A stretch of 34,086 bases of DNA from Aromatoleum diolicum (GCF_012910955.1 NZ_WTVQ01000048.1:1-34086); one strand, 5' to 3'; shown: positions 16,240-25,607, counted from the first letter of the stretch. The notes: generated from the letters alone by a model not told the origin. Numbers and translations: made by a program.

Positions 16240-16587
16240 TTAGTGGCCGGAGCAGCCGCAGCCGCCGCCGCCGCCACCGCCGCATCCGCCACCCTGGCGT
16301 GCGGCCGCAGGTTCCGCTGCGGGCTCGCTTGCCTGCAGTTGAACGCGGAAATCGATGACGATGTTGCCCGGTTCGCGCGCGACGTAGGCGATGGCGATCT
16401 GCGAGCCATAACGTTGCTGGATCTGGCCGAGCAGCGGCACGGGATCGTGGTCGTTTACGAAACGCATGGTTTCGCCGTCCTCGAGCGATTCGAGGGCGCC
16501 GAAGATGGCGGCGTGGCGAAAGCGCTTGGCGACGCCGCGTGCGTCGAAGGGGAACACGGCGTTGTCGGTGATCGGCAGTTCATTCAT
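16240..16587 (-). CDS. DUF2249 domain protein with a Gly/Cys-rich tail
   Basis: 115 aa from the ATG at 16587, preceded by a strong GGAGGA ribosome site 7-12 nt upstream. Residues about 35-92 match the DUF2249 pattern: a FGALESLEDGETMRFVNDHDP stretch (cut here by design at its core), PVPLLGQIQQRYG, and a final IDFRVQL strand. DUF2249 proteins are small cytosolic proteins often found beside or fused to hemerythrin domains and redox genes; their exact function is not established. The last 17 residues consist of Gly, four Cys, Ser and a terminal His (pattern C-G7-C-G-C-S-G-H preceded by GGGC... as one run), which looks metal-binding. The gene is alone on the minus strand between the radical SAM operon and the binding-protein operon. 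Confidence 0.8.
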   Translation of the reverse strand: MNELPITDNAVFPFDARGVAKRFRHAAIFGALESLEDGETMRFVNDHDPVPLLGQIQQRYGSQIAIAYVAREPGNIVIDFRVQLQASEPAAEPAAARQGGGCGGGGGGGCGCSGH

Positions 16588-16787
16588 GGAAGCATCCTCC
16601 GGGGTGGGGGCGGCGGAAAGGTGCCGCAGAGTTCGGATGCTAGGGGGCGCCCCGCCGTCGCGCCTTGAGCCAGAACAAGAATTGACCCGCCGGCGATGCT
16701 TCGGGCGCCTGTCCAGATTATGACAATGTGCGTGACGACGCATGCTGTGTTACTTTCTGTAAAAAGAAGAATGAACAGGGAACCTGC

Positions 16788-17990
16788 ATGTCGTCGATCG
16801 CAAAAAAAACCGCATGGTATGGGGTGTTGTGCGTATTCCCGATTGTTCTGGCGTTCGCTGCGGCGATTGCGCAAGCGGCGGGCAAGCCGCCGGTGCTTCT
16901 GGCGATCGATGCCGAATTCGGCGTCATGGCGTCTACGTCGGCTCAGGCGATTCAGCGCGGTGCGGAGATCGCCGCGGCCGAGATCAACGCCGCAGGCGGG
17001 GTGCTGGATGGGCGCCCGCTGCAGGTCGTCACACGTAACAACAACTCGGTGCCGGCGCGTGCCACCGAGAATTTGCGCGAATTGGCGGCCGACCCCGATG
17101 TGGTCGCGGTGATGTCCGGCAAGTACAGCCCGGTGGTGCAGCAGAATCTGCAGCTGATCCATGAGATAGGCATGCCGTATCTGTTGCCCTGGGCGGCGGC
17201 GGACGTCCTGACCGAACACCCTTATGCGCCGGATTTCGTTTTTCGCCTGTCGATGCGTGACAGCTGGGCGATCGCCAAGATGATCGGCAGCGCGGAAGCG
17301 CGCGGCTATCGTCGGATCGGACTGATCCTGCCGAACAGCGGCTGGGGGCGCAGCAACCGCGCGGCCGTGGAGAAGCTGCTCGACGGCGCCGGCCGGACCA
17401 CGCTGGTCTCCGAGCAGTGGTACAACTTCGGCGATGAGCAGTTTCAAGTCCAGTACGATGCGCTGAGAAAGGCCCGCGCCGATGTGATCCTGCTGGTCGC
17501 GAATGAACTCGAAGGCGCGGCGCTGGTGGCGGAAATCGCCCGCCGTCCGGCGTCCGAACGCGTCCCGGTGCTGTCGCACTGGGGGGTGACCGGCGGCGAG
17601 TTCTTCAAGCGCACCGCGGGGGCGCTCGCGCACGTCGACTTTTCCGTGGTACAGACTTACAGCTTCATCGATGCCAACGATGCGCGCGCGCGACGCGTGT
17701 TCGAACGCGTGCGCGAGCGCTACGGCGTCTCGAGCTTGCGCCATATCGAATCCCCGGTCGGCTTTGCGCATGCCTATGACCTTACCCATCTGCTGGCACG
17801 CGCGGTGGCGTCGGCCGGCAGCACGGATCGGCGGGCGATCCGCGGTGCGCTGGAGCAATTGGGCGAGTATCGCGGTCTCGTCAGGCACTACCGGCGGGCA
17901 TTCACGCCGACCCGACACGAAGCGCTCGATGCCGGGCAAGTCTTCATGGCACGGTACGCGCCCGATGGTGCGATCGTGCGTGTCCGCTAG
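16788..17990 (+). CDS. Orphan periplasmic LivJ-type (type I) substrate-binding protein
   Basis: 400 aa, ATG at 16788 with AGGGAA a few nt upstream; the open frame starts earlier but adds a non-signal-like segment. A Sec signal peptide covers about residues 1-32 (hydrophobic core GVLCVFPIVLAFAAA, end AQAA). The mature chain has the type I periplasmic-binding-protein layout: IQRGAEIAAAEINAAGGVLDGRPL, VVAVMSGKYSPVV, LLPWAAADVL, GYRRIGLILPNSGWGRS and VILLVANELEGA. Family members bind branched-chain amino acids, amides, urea or aromatic acids; the ligand here is not evident. No Liv permease or ATPase genes are adjacent. Instead a membrane GGDEF-EAL protein begins 12 nt downstream of the stop, so the binding protein likely serves as the ligand sensor for that receptor (inference). 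Confidence 0.9.
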   Translation: MSSIAKKTAWYGVLCVFPIVLAFAAAIAQAAGKPPVLLAIDAEFGVMASTSAQAIQRGAEIAAAEINAAGGVLDGRPLQVVTRNNNSVPARATENLRELAADPDVVAVMSGKYSPVVQQNLQLIHEIGMPYLLPWAAADVLTEHPYAPDFVFRLSMRDSWAIAKMIGSAEARGYRRIGLILPNSGWGRSNRAAVEKLLDGAGRTTLVSEQWYNFGDEQFQVQYDALRKARADVILLVANELEGAALVAEIARRPASERVPVLSHWGVTGGEFFKRTAGALAHVDFSVVQTYSFIDANDARARRVFERVRERYGVSSLRHIESPVGFAHAYDLTHLLARAVASAGSTDRRAIRGALEQLGEYRGLVRHYRRAFTPTRHEALDAGQVFMARYAPDGAIVRVR

Positions 17991-18002
17991 GACGTGATTG
18001 CG

Positions 18003-21000
18003 ATGGATGAGGACGCCGATCCGAAGGCCGGTGTGAAGTCCTTTCGTCTCGGCTTGCGCGGCCGGTACACCGTATATGGCGCGGCGCTCACCGCCGCGGT
18101 GGTCGTGCTGCTGACGACGCTGTCCTATTTCAATGCGCGCACGCTGGCGCATGGCATCGCGGAAGCTCAGCTGACGCACATGGCCAATTCGATCGGGGAA
18201 CCGATCGAACAGGCGCTGCAGATTGCCCACCGCGAAGCCGTCTCGCTTGCCGCGCAGCCTTTGCTCGCCAATGCCCTGCTGGATTCAGAAGGGCGCGACG
18301 CGTATTTGCGGCCGTTTCTCGCCCGCCACGAGCTTCCGGTGAATATCGATTACAACCTGATCCTGACCGATCATCGTGGCGAGCCGCTCGCGGCCCGCAA
18401 GGCTTTGCAGAGTTTCCGCGGGGAATCCTGGTTCGATGCGGTGATCACGCGCGGCGAAACCCATGCCGGAATCGAGCGGCGCGGCAGCGATGCCGTCCTG
18501 CGGATTGCCATTCCAATCCTGTATCGGGTGACCGGCACCCATGAGGGCGCGCTGGTGTTCGAGTCCAATCTCAGCGCCTGGCTGCAGGGAGACGCGTCGC
18601 CATTTGGATCTCATGGTGACGGCGTTGCCCAGGTGGAACTCCTGGTTGGCGACATGCCGATCGTGCAGCGGTCGTTTCCGCAGGATGCGACGACCCTGGT
18701 GACGAGCACGCGGACGATCGCGGCCCATCTGCCGATCGCGATGCCCTTGCAGGTCCGGGTCAGCATGGACGACAAGGTCTATGAGCGCCCGATCGAATCC
18801 CTGCTCACGGAGCACCTGTGGTGGGGGCTGCTCGCCATTTTGCTGGTGGCGGCAGCCAACGGCGTGGTGGCGCGTACGCAGACGCGCCGCATCGAGGATC
18901 TGGCCGAGGAGGCGCGCAGCATCGCGCTCACCGGCCACCCGCGCGGCGGCTTGATGCTCCATCACTTTGGGAATGACGAAGTCGGCGACCTGGCAGCGAG
19001 CCTCGTGCGGTTGCTCGAGGATCTCAAAGCCCACCAGACCGAACTCGAAGCGCAGGTGGCCCAGCGCACGGCGGATCTGAACCGTGCGCAGTCGATTGCC
19101 TGCGTCGGCAGTTGGGTATTTCAACCGGGCTCCGATGTGCTCGAACTTTCGCCGGAAACACGGCGCATTTTCGGCGTGGTGGAGGGCGCCAGGTTTTCCT
19201 GGCACCGCTTGCTGTCGCGCGTTCATCCGGAGGATCGCGACAAGGTCGGTCAGGCCTGGCGAGGCGTGCGCGAAGGCAAGCGCTTCGACATCGAACACCG
19301 CATTGTCGTCGCCGGCGAGGTCCGCTGGGTGCGCGAGGTGGCGGAAATCAGCGTCGCCGGGCCGAATGATCCGCCCCGCACTGTCGGTACCGTGCAGGAC
19401 ATCACTGAACGGCGCCTGGCGGAGGCGCGCATGCGCGAAGCGATGGTGGTGTTCTACGCGTCCAGTCAGGGAATCATGACGACCGACGCGGCGGGGGTGA
19501 TTTCGTCGGTGAATCCGGCGTTCTGCCGGATCACCGGTTTTGCGCCGGAGGACGTGATCGGACACAAATCCGTGATCTTCAGCTCCGGGCGGCATGACAA
19601 GACATTTTACGCAGACATGTGGGCGGCGTTGAAAGCACGCGGGGAATGGGAGGGCGAGATCTGGAACCGGCGCAGGAGCGGCGAGATTTATCCGCAGTGG
19701 CTGACGATTTCGGCGGTGCGTGGCGAGCGGGGCAATATCGTCGAATACGTTGCCCTGTTCAGCGACATTACCGAGCGCAAGCAGCACGAAGACGCGATCT
19801 GGCGGCAGGCGAATTTCGATGCGCTGACGGGGCTTGCCAATCGCAGTCTGTTGCACGACCGGCTGGGCCAGGTGCTCGCGCAGGCGCGGCGTAGCGGCAG
19901 GAAAGTCGGCCTGCTGTTCCTCGATCTGGACGGGTTCAAGTGGGTCAATGACACGCTCGGCCACGATGTCGGCGACGTGCTACTGACCGAGGTGGCGCAG
20001 CGTCTGAAAGGCTGCGTGCGCAACCAGGATACGGTGGCGAGACTGGGCGGGGACGAGTTCACCATCATCGTCGGAGAGCTGCACGATCCGGAGGACTTGC
20101 GCGGCATCGGCGAGAAAGTCCTGCTGGTGCTGAGCGAGCCGTTCGCGCTGGCCGGAACGAGGCACCAGATTTCCGCCAGTATCGGCATCACCGTTTTTCC
20201 GGACGATGGCGAGGACCTGCAGACCTTGCTGCGCAACGCCGACATCGCAATGTACAAGTCCAAGCAGAACGGCAAGAACCGCTACCATTTCTATTCGCGC
20301 GACATGCAGGCGGATGCGCTCGAACGGATGCGTATCGAAACGGAGTTGCGGGTAGCGCTGGCGCAAGACGCGTTCGTGCTCGAATACCAGCCGATCGTTG
20401 ACGCCGACAGTGGCGAACTGGTCGGTGCCGAAGCGCTGATCCGCTGGCTGCACCCGCAGCGCGGTATGGTCGCGCCGGGGGCCTTCATCCCGGTGGCCGA
20501 GGACAGCGGGCTGATCGTGCCGATCGGGGCGTGGGTGTTGCGCGAGGCGTCACGCCAATGGCACGAGTGGGATATGCGTGGTCTTGCGCCGCTGCGGCTG
20601 ACCGTGAACGTTTCCGGCGTGCAGTTTCGCGATGCAGGGCTGCCGGCCTTGCTGGCCAGCGTGCTCGATGAATATCGCGTGGACTCCGGCTGCCTGATGC
20701 TGGAAATCTGCGAATCGGTGATGGTCGATGGCAATAGCGCAGCCGAAGCGCGCATGCGCGAAATCAAGGATCAAGGTGTCGGCTATGCGATCGACGACTT
20801 CGGCACGGGTTTCTCGTCCCTGTCCTGCCTGAAGCGCTTCCCGGTCGATATCGTCAAGATCGATCGCAGTTTCATCCACGACTGTCCGCAAGACCGCAGC
20901 GACGCGCATCTGGTCGAAGCGATCATCGCCATGACGCACAGCCTCGGACTCAAGGTCGTGGCCGAGGGGGTCGAAACCGAGGCCCAGCTTGCGTTCCTGC

Positions 21001-21155
21001 GCGCCCTGGGGTGCGACTATCTGCAGGGATTCCTGATTGGCAAACCGCAGCGGGCGGGCGAATTCGAGGCGCTGATGCGGCGGCGACGGATGCTGCTGCC
21101 GCCGATCGACGGTGCGCCGCAGGAGGCGGCTGCCATGGCGCCCGCGGAAGCTTAG
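18003..21155 (+). CDS. Membrane PAS-PAS-GGDEF-EAL c-di-GMP signalling protein
   Basis: 1050 aa from the ATG at 18003 (AGGA 10 nt upstream); a GTG at 17994 is the alternative start. Layout: transmembrane helix at about 25-42, periplasmic sensor region to about 270, second transmembrane helix about 272-291, HAMP-like linker and coiled coil to about 365, PAS about 365-480, PAS about 485-600, GGDEF about 605-770 with GGDEF near 682 and an RNQD I-site five residues before it, EAL about 785-1030. Cyclase signature residues are intact. The phosphodiesterase domain also looks active: EALIRW, NVSGVQF, LEICESV, IDDFGTGFSSL, KIDRSFI and VVAEGVET are present. Both activities are therefore possible and may be switched by the sensor. 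Its stop overlaps that of the convergent dadX by four bases (TTAG). It is co-transcribed with the orphan binding protein upstream. Confidence 0.92.
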   Translation: MDEDADPKAGVKSFRLGLRGRYTVYGAALTAAVVVLLTTLSYFNARTLAHGIAEAQLTHMANSIGEPIEQALQIAHREAVSLAAQPLLANALLDSEGRDAYLRPFLARHELPVNIDYNLILTDHRGEPLAARKALQSFRGESWFDAVITRGETHAGIERRGSDAVLRIAIPILYRVTGTHEGALVFESNLSAWLQGDASPFGSHGDGVAQVELLVGDMPIVQRSFPQDATTLVTSTRTIAAHLPIAMPLQVRVSMDDKVYERPIESLLTEHLWWGLLAILLVAAANGVVARTQTRRIEDLAEEARSIALTGHPRGGLMLHHFGNDEVGDLAASLVRLLEDLKAHQTELEAQVAQRTADLNRAQSIACVGSWVFQPGSDVLELSPETRRIFGVVEGARFSWHRLLSRVHPEDRDKVGQAWRGVREGKRFDIEHRIVVAGEVRWVREVAEISVAGPNDPPRTVGTVQDITERRLAEARMREAMVVFYASSQGIMTTDAAGVISSVNPAFCRITGFAPEDVIGHKSVIFSSGRHDKTFYADMWAALKARGEWEGEIWNRRRSGEIYPQWLTISAVRGERGNIVEYVALFSDITERKQHEDAIWRQANFDALTGLANRSLLHDRLGQVLAQARRSGRKVGLLFLDLDGFKWVNDTLGHDVGDVLLTEVAQRLKGCVRNQDTVARLGGDEFTIIVGELHDPEDLRGIGEKVLLVLSEPFALAGTRHQISASIGITVFPDDGEDLQTLLRNADIAMYKSKQNGKNRYHFYSRDMQADALERMRIETELRVALAQDAFVLEYQPIVDADSGELVGAEALIRWLHPQRGMVAPGAFIPVAEDSGLIVPIGAWVLREASRQWHEWDMRGLAPLRLTVNVSGVQFRDAGLPALLASVLDEYRVDSGCLMLEICESVMVDGNSAAEARMREIKDQGVGYAIDDFGTGFSSLSCLKRFPVDIVKIDRSFIHDCPQDRSDAHLVEAIIAMTHSLGLKVVAEGVETEAQLAFLRALGCDYLQGFLIGKPQRAGEFEALMRRRRMLLPPIDGAPQEAAAMAPAEA

Positions 21156-22213
21156 CCCTGGTATTCGAAGCGCACGCGCTTGACGTTGCACAACAGCTCA
21201 TAGGAGATGGTGTGCACAGCTTCGGCGATGCGATTGACCGGGATATTGGCGCCCCACAGTTCGACGCGACTGCCGAGGCCGGCGTCGGGCAGGTCGGTGA
21301 GGTCGACGGTGAGCATGTCCATCGATACGCGGCCGATCAGGCGCGTGCGGACACCGTCGACGGCGACCGGGGTGCCGTCGGGCGCGGTGCGCGGGTAGCC
21401 GTCGGCGTAACCGAGCGCGACGAGCCCGACGCGGGTCGGGCGCTCGGCGTGAAAGCGTGCGCCGTAGCCGAGCGGGGCGCCGGCCGGAATCTCGCGCACC
21501 GCCATCACCGCGCTTTCCAGCGTCATCACCGGGCGCAAGCCGTTGGGTTCGTCGGGCATCGGGTCGGCCCCGTACAGCAGGATGCCGGGGCGCGCCCAGT
21601 CGCGGTGGGCGGCAGGCCAGCCGAGGATCGCGCCGGAATTGGCGAGGCTGCGCGGGCCGGGCAAGTCGCGTGTGGCGGCGTCGAATGCGGTGAGCTGTTC
21701 GGTGGTGGTGACTACATGCGGCTCGTCGGCGCGCGCGAAATGGGTCATCAGCGTGATGTCGCCGACCTTGCCGCTGTCCTTGAGGCGCTGCCACGCAGCC
21801 CGCAGTTCGTGCGGCAGGAAGCCGGCGCGGTTCATGCCGCTGTTCATCTTGAGCCACACCTGGAGCGGCAACGCCGGTTGGGCGTGGTCGATGATGCGGA
21901 TCTGCTCGGCATGATGGACGACGATCCACAGGTCGTGACGCACAACCTGTTCGAGTTCGTCGGGGCTGAAAACCCCTTCGAGCAGCAGGATCGGCTGATC
22001 GATGCCGGCGGCGCGCAGTTCGAGTGCTTCTTCGAGAAAGGCGACGGCGAAACCGTCGACGTCGGCCGCCAGCGCCCGGGCGCACGGCACGGCGCCGTGA
22101 CCGTAGGCATTGGCCTTGACGACGGCGAGCGCCCGGCCGCCGTGGCGGCTGCGGGCGAGATGGTAATTGTGACGCAGGGCGTCGAGGTCGATCAGGGCGC
22201 GGGCGGGTCTCAT
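21152..22213 (-). CDS. dadX: Alanine racemase (DadX/Alr type)
   Basis: 353 aa, ATG at 22213 overlapping the dadA stop as ATGA. This is a PLP-dependent racemase that interconverts L- and D-alanine. Seen in sequence: the PLP lysine K33 in [11 protein letters not shown]122 in the KMNSGMNR segment where the family carries a carboxylated lysine, R129 in the same block, the catalytic tyrosine Y250 in LGYGARF, and the C-terminal [11 protein letters not shown] motif. Length is normal for the family. Linkage to dadA and a divergent Lrp-type regulator supports the catabolic isozyme DadX rather than a housekeeping Alr, although it may supply D-alanine for peptidoglycan if it is the only copy in the genome. 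Confidence 0.95.
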   Translation of the reverse strand: MRPARALIDLDALRHNYHLARSRHGGRALAVVKANAYGHGAVPCARALAADVDGFAVAFLEEALELRAAGIDQPILLLEGVFSPDELEQVVRHDLWIVVHHAEQIRIIDHAQPALPLQVWLKMNSGMNRAGFLPHELRAAWQRLKDSGKVGDITLMTHFARADEPHVVTTTEQLTAFDAATRDLPGPRSLANSGAILGWPAAHRDWARPGILLYGADPMPDEPNGLRPVMTLESAVMAVREIPAGAPLGYGARFHAERPTRVGLVALGYADGYPRTAPDGTPVAVDGVRTRLIGRVSMDMLTVDLTDLPDAGLGSRVELWGANIPVNRIAEAVHTISYELLCNVKRVRFEYQG

Positions 22214-23511
22214 GCGGCGGGGGACAGGTTCAGACCTTGTGAGCGGGAAGTTGCTACTTTGCCATAACGCGCGAGTCCCAGATCGCCGTAACGGATCGCT
22301 GGTTGCCTCCCCGTGACCAGATCGGCCACCAGCTGGCCCGAACCGCAGGCCATCGTCCAGCCCAGCGTGCCGTGACCGGTGTTGAGGAAGAGCTCGGGGT
22401 AAGCGGTGGCGCCGACCACCGGGGTGCCGTCCGGCGTCATCGGGCGCAGGCCGGTCCAGAATTCGGCGCGCGCGAGGTCGCCGCTGCCGGGGAAGAGGTC
22501 GTCGACCACCATTTCGAGGGTTTCGCGGCGGCGCGGGTTGAGCGACAGGTCGAAGCCGGCGAGTTCGGCCATGCCGCCGACGCGGATGCGGTCGTCGAAG
22601 CGCGTCATCGCGATCTTGTAGGTCTCGTCGAGCACCGTGGACACCGGTGCGGCTGCGGCATCGACCAGCGGAACGGTGAGCGAGTAGCCCTTGACCGGAT
22701 ACACCGGCAGAGCGAGGCCGAGCGGCGCGAGCATGTCGCGCGAGTAGCTGCCGAGTGCGAGCACGTAGCGGTCTGCCGCGAGCACTTGTTCGCCGACCTG
22801 CACGCCGATGACGTCGCCGCCGCCGACGAGAATCTCGCGAATGTCCTGGCCGAAGCGGAACTCGACGCCGAGGTCGCGCGCCTTCTCGGCGAGTCGGGTG
22901 GTGAACAGGTGGCAGTCGCCGGTTTCGTCGTTGGGCAGGCGCAGGCCGCCGGCAAGTTTGTCCTTGACGCGGGCGAGTGCCGGTTCCGCATGCGCGAGGC
23001 TGTCGCGGCCGAGCAGTTCAAACGGTACACCGCATTCGTGCAGCACTTCGATGTCGCGCGCGGCGGCATCGACCTGGGCCTGGTTGCGGAACAGCTGCAG
23101 CGTGCCGCGGCTGCGTTCCTCGTAGCTGACGCCGGCGTCGGCGCGCAGCTGGCGCAGGCAGTCGCGGCTGTATTCGGACAGCCGCATCATGCGTTCCTTG
23201 TTCACCGCGTAGCGGTTGGCCGAGCAGTTCTTCAGCATCTCGACCATCCAGCGCAGCTGGTGCAGGCTGCCGTCGGCGCGCAGCGCGAGCGGCGCATGGC
23301 GCTGGAACAGCCACTTGAAGGCCTTCAGCGGGATGCCGGGCGCGGCCCATGGCGTCGAATAGCCGGGCGACACCTGGCCGGCGTTGGCGTAGCTGGTTTC
23401 GAGGGCCGGTGCGGGCTGGCGGTCGATGACGGTGACCTGCGCGCCGTTGCGGGCGAGATACCAGGCGGTGGTGGTGCCGATGACGCCGCTGCCGAGAACG
23501 AGAACGCGCAT
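22210..23511 (-). CDS. dadA: D-amino acid dehydrogenase small subunit, DadA
   Basis: 433 aa, ATG at 23511. This is an FAD-dependent enzyme that oxidises D-alanine and other D-amino acids to 2-oxo acids and passes electrons to the respiratory chain. The N-terminus has the dinucleotide-binding [19 protein letters not shown] motif ending in an acidic VIDRQ strand. It continues with [34 protein letters not shown], the [10 protein letters not shown] block and the C-terminal FAD contact region [16 protein letters not shown], all typical of DadA. Length matches the family. With dadX downstream it converts L-alanine to pyruvate and ammonia via D-alanine. A divergent Lrp-type gene and palindromes lie upstream. 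Confidence 0.96.
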   Translation of the reverse strand: MRVLVLGSGVIGTTTAWYLARNGAQVTVIDRQPAPALETSYANAGQVSPGYSTPWAAPGIPLKAFKWLFQRHAPLALRADGSLHQLRWMVEMLKNCSANRYAVNKERMMRLSEYSRDCLRQLRADAGVSYEERSRGTLQLFRNQAQVDAAARDIEVLHECGVPFELLGRDSLAHAEPALARVKDKLAGGLRLPNDETGDCHLFTTRLAEKARDLGVEFRFGQDIREILVGGGDVIGVQVGEQVLAADRYVLALGSYSRDMLAPLGLALPVYPVKGYSLTVPLVDAAAAPVSTVLDETYKIAMTRFDDRIRVGGMAELAGFDLSLNPRRRETLEMVVDDLFPGSGDLARAEFWTGLRPMTPDGTPVVGATAYPELFLNTGHGTLGWTMACGSGQLVADLVTGRQPAIRYGDLGLARYGKVATSRSQGLNLSPAA

Positions 23512-23567
23512 GGTTGACTCCCGATGTCCTGCTGTATTGGATATCGCTAGTCTATGTAGCGTTGGAT

Positions 23568-23599
23568 AGTGAAAGTCACTTAAATGGCGTGCATATGCA
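23568..23599. promoter_or_regulatory. Candidate Lrp/DadR operator palindromes in the dadA-lrp intergenic region
   Basis: Two symmetric elements are visible in the 134 bp divergent region: AGTGA-AAG-TCACT (23568-23580) and the perfect palindrome TGCATATGCA (23590-23599). The region is AT-richer than its surroundings, as expected for promoters and Lrp-type binding. Assignment to the adjacent regulator is an inference. Confidence 0.4.
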
Positions 23600-23645
23600 G
23601 TGATAAATAGGTATCTTGAACGCGATTTTCCGCTGGAGAAGTGAA

Positions 23646-24110
23646 ATGCGCGAGCTTGACCGCACTGACCGCCGCATCCTCGATTTGCTGCAGAAGGATG
23701 GGCGGATTGCGATGACCGATCTGGCCCAGAAAGTCGGCCTGTCGGCGACGCCGTGCACCGAGCGCGTGCGGCGCCTGGAGCGCGAGGGGGTGATCACCGG
23801 CTATCACGCGCGCGTGAATCCCCAGGCGCTGGGGAAGAACCTGCTGGTATTCGTCGAGATCAAGCTGTCCGCCAAGTCCGGTGAAGTCTTCGATCGGGTG
23901 AAGAAGGAGTTGCTGTTCGTGCCCGAGGTGATGGAATGCCATCTGGTGTCGGGCGATTTCGATTATCTGGTGAAGGCGCGCATCACCGAGATGAGCGAGT
24001 ACCGGCGCCTGCTCGGCAACATTCTGCTGAAGTTGCCGTCGGCGGCCGAATCGCGCAGCTATGTGGTGATGGAGGAGCTGAAGGAAACGCTGTACCTCCC
24101 GGTGGAGTGA
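23646..24110 (+). CDS. Lrp/AsnC-family transcriptional regulator, probably of the dad operon
   Basis: 154 aa from the ATG at 23646, with GGAG seven nt upstream; an upstream in-frame alternative start adds ten residues but lacks a good ribosome site. The N-terminal helix-turn-helix runs about 5-55 ([49 protein letters not shown]). The C-terminal half is the RAM ligand-binding domain ([29 protein letters not shown]). It reads away from dadA, the arrangement seen for DadR/Lrp-type activators that respond to alanine. The regulator therefore likely controls dadA-dadX and itself from the shared intergenic region. Confidence 0.92.
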   Translation: MRELDRTDRRILDLLQKDGRIAMTDLAQKVGLSATPCTERVRRLEREGVITGYHARVNPQALGKNLLVFVEIKLSAKSGEVFDRVKKELLFVPEVMECHLVSGDFDYLVKARITEMSEYRRLLGNILLKLPSAAESRSYVVMEELKETLYLPVE

Positions 24111-24147
24111 AGGGCGTGCGCGCGCGCGCCGGGGCGCAGTGAGCAGC

Positions 24148-24870
24148 TCAGATCAGGCCGGGGATTTCCGGGCGGAACAGCGCGTCGGCGATCGGGGCGT
24201 CGAACTCGACCGTGTCGATGATCGAACGGCCGATATAGCGGCCCATTGCGTAGTGATGTTCGATCGCCGGGTACAGGCGGCCATCGACGCTGCGGAAATC
24301 GTCGTAGATGGTGCCGAATACCATCTCGCCGCCGTGCGGGCTGGGCAGGATGCCGCGCGAGCGCATCACGCGCCCGCTGGCCGGGTCGACTTCGGCAACC
24401 AGACGCAGCCCGTCGGCCAGTGGCAATTCGACGAGATGCAGACGCCCGTCGCCAAAAGCGTATTCGCCGCGGTCACGCAGTGTGTCGCGCGCGGCGAGCA
24501 GGTTCCACGGCAGTGCGATGCGCGCGGCCTGAAGGATCAGCGCGCTGCGGAAGGCTTGACCCATTGGCCTGTTGCGTTGCCACGCGATCGGCCCGTCGAC
24601 GATGCGGGTTTCGATGCCGTTGGGGTAGTGGATCTCGATGCGGAAACGCTCTGCGCCCCTGTAGGCGCGCAGCAGGGCGCCTTCGCCCTGCATGTGGGAA
24701 ATGGTGCGTCCGCGTTGCAGGATCGACGTCGGCGGGGCTGCCGTGCCGTACGCCTGCACGATGCGCTCGAGCAGCGGTCCGAGATCTGCCGCCACGGCGA
24801 GCCCGGTGCATGCCAGCAACGCTAAGGCCGCCAGTGTGCGAAGCCCCGTCCGCAGCAGGGGGGCGATCAT
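24148..24870 (-). CDS. Exported protein of unknown function, LolA-like appearance
   Basis: 240 aa, ATG at 24870. An N-terminal signal sequence has the core LRTLAALALLACTGLAVAA. It can be read as a signal peptidase I site after AVAA or as a poor lipobox ending LLAC. The rest alternates short beta strands (GAERFRIEIHYPNG, ETRIVDGPIAWQ, RLHLVELPLADGLRLVAEVDPASGRV, MVFGTIYDDFRSVDGRLYPAIEHHY), resembling the LolA/LolB-type half-barrel that carries lipids or lipoproteins, but I do not recognise a specific family. Its start is only 3 nt from the stop of the EF-hand gene upstream, so the two are one operon. No function is assigned. Confidence 0.7.
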   Translation of the reverse strand: MIAPLLRTGLRTLAALALLACTGLAVAADLGPLLERIVQAYGTAAPPTSILQRGRTISHMQGEGALLRAYRGAERFRIEIHYPNGIETRIVDGPIAWQRNRPMGQAFRSALILQAARIALPWNLLAARDTLRDRGEYAFGDGRLHLVELPLADGLRLVAEVDPASGRVMRSRGILPSPHGGEMVFGTIYDDFRSVDGRLYPAIEHHYAMGRYIGRSIIDTVEFDAPIADALFRPEIPGLI

Positions 24871-24873
24871 CGC

Positions 24874-25191
24874 CTACTCCTTCTTCCAGCGGTCGTGACC
24901 GATGAATTCTTCCCAGTTGAGGAAGCCGTCGCGATCCTTGTCCATCTGGTCGAATTTTTCGGCCATGTAGCTGAAGCGTCCTGCAACCTCTTCGCGCGAC
25001 AGGCGGCCATCCTTGTCGGCGTCGGCGCCGTCGAAGCGCTCGCTCGCCTTTTGTTGGGCGGCCCGGCCGATTTCTCCGCGCCGGTCGTTCTGGTCGAGCG
25101 AGGGAATGCGTGACTGGGCGGTCACGACGACGGGCGTGGCAAGCAGCACCGCCAGCAGGGCGGTTGCGAGGGAGGGCAGGGCGGAGTGCAT
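24874..25191 (-). CDS. Periplasmic EF-hand (calcium-binding) protein
   Basis: 105 aa, ATG at 25191 with GGAAG seven nt upstream. The open frame continues further upstream without a good start. A signal peptide spans about 1-26 (core LATALLAVLLATPVVVTA). Two canonical EF-hand loops follow: DADKDGRLSREE and DKDRDGFLNWEE, with acidic residues at loop positions 1, 3, 5 and 12 and Gly at 6. The stop is 3 nt before the start of the exported LolA-like gene, indicating coupled expression. The protein should bind Ca2+ in the periplasm; partner unknown. Another EF-hand loop in this window lies in the tri-haem cytochrome at 31821-32252. Confidence 0.88.
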   Translation of the reverse strand: MHSALPSLATALLAVLLATPVVVTAQSRIPSLDQNDRRGEIGRAAQQKASERFDGADADKDGRLSREEVAGRFSYMAEKFDQMDKDRDGFLNWEEFIGHDRWKKE

Positions 25192-25607
25192 GATCGACTT
25201 CCGGCAGGACCAGGGGGTGAGGGAGGGGCGCTGCGGTGTTGCCGCTTGCGGGCATGTGAGGGAAATGTTCCGCCAATTCGGCGCCGCTGGCAATTGCGGG
25301 CTGAGCGTGCGTTCCCCTGCTGCGCTGCAATGTGTTCCAGCTTGTAACACCTGTGTCATCGGCAATGGTCCGGCTGTGTCAAAGCGGATCATTTTGTAAT
25401 GCTATGTTCAGCCAACGTGGCGCGAAAATCGAGGAAAACGCGGTAAAAATGTATTAATGATCTCCTTGGCCCGGAGCTTGCAATGTCCGCCCAAGCCCGC
25501 CGCACGGCGTGGCTGCGCGCATGTTTCGTCGCCTTCCGGCAGCTCGGCTCCGCATGCGACCGCGACATAAACAAGGCAACAAACCAAAGGCCAAGGAGGC
25601 AAGAAAA
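25192..25607. other. 416 bp divergent intergenic region between the EF-hand gene and the porin
   Basis: No gene is supported here. The porin has a long upstream region. An extended -10-like element TGC-TATGTT is at 25400-25408 without a clear -35. AT-rich sequence at 25411-25460 and a purine-rich leader before the porin start (25569-25607) suggest an untranslated leader of up to 200 nt. Such leaders of outer-membrane protein genes are often targets of small RNAs, but no specific element is recognised. Confidence 0.4.

Noticed and set aside
16253-16295. GCC/CCG-rich repeat
   Set aside because: It is the codon-level image of the Gly/Cys tail of the DUF2249 protein, not an independent repeat element.
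24117-24130. Alternating GC run (GCGCGC...) between the Lrp-type gene and the exported protein gene
   Set aside because: Short alternating runs are common in this GC-rich genome; there is nothing to link it to a function.
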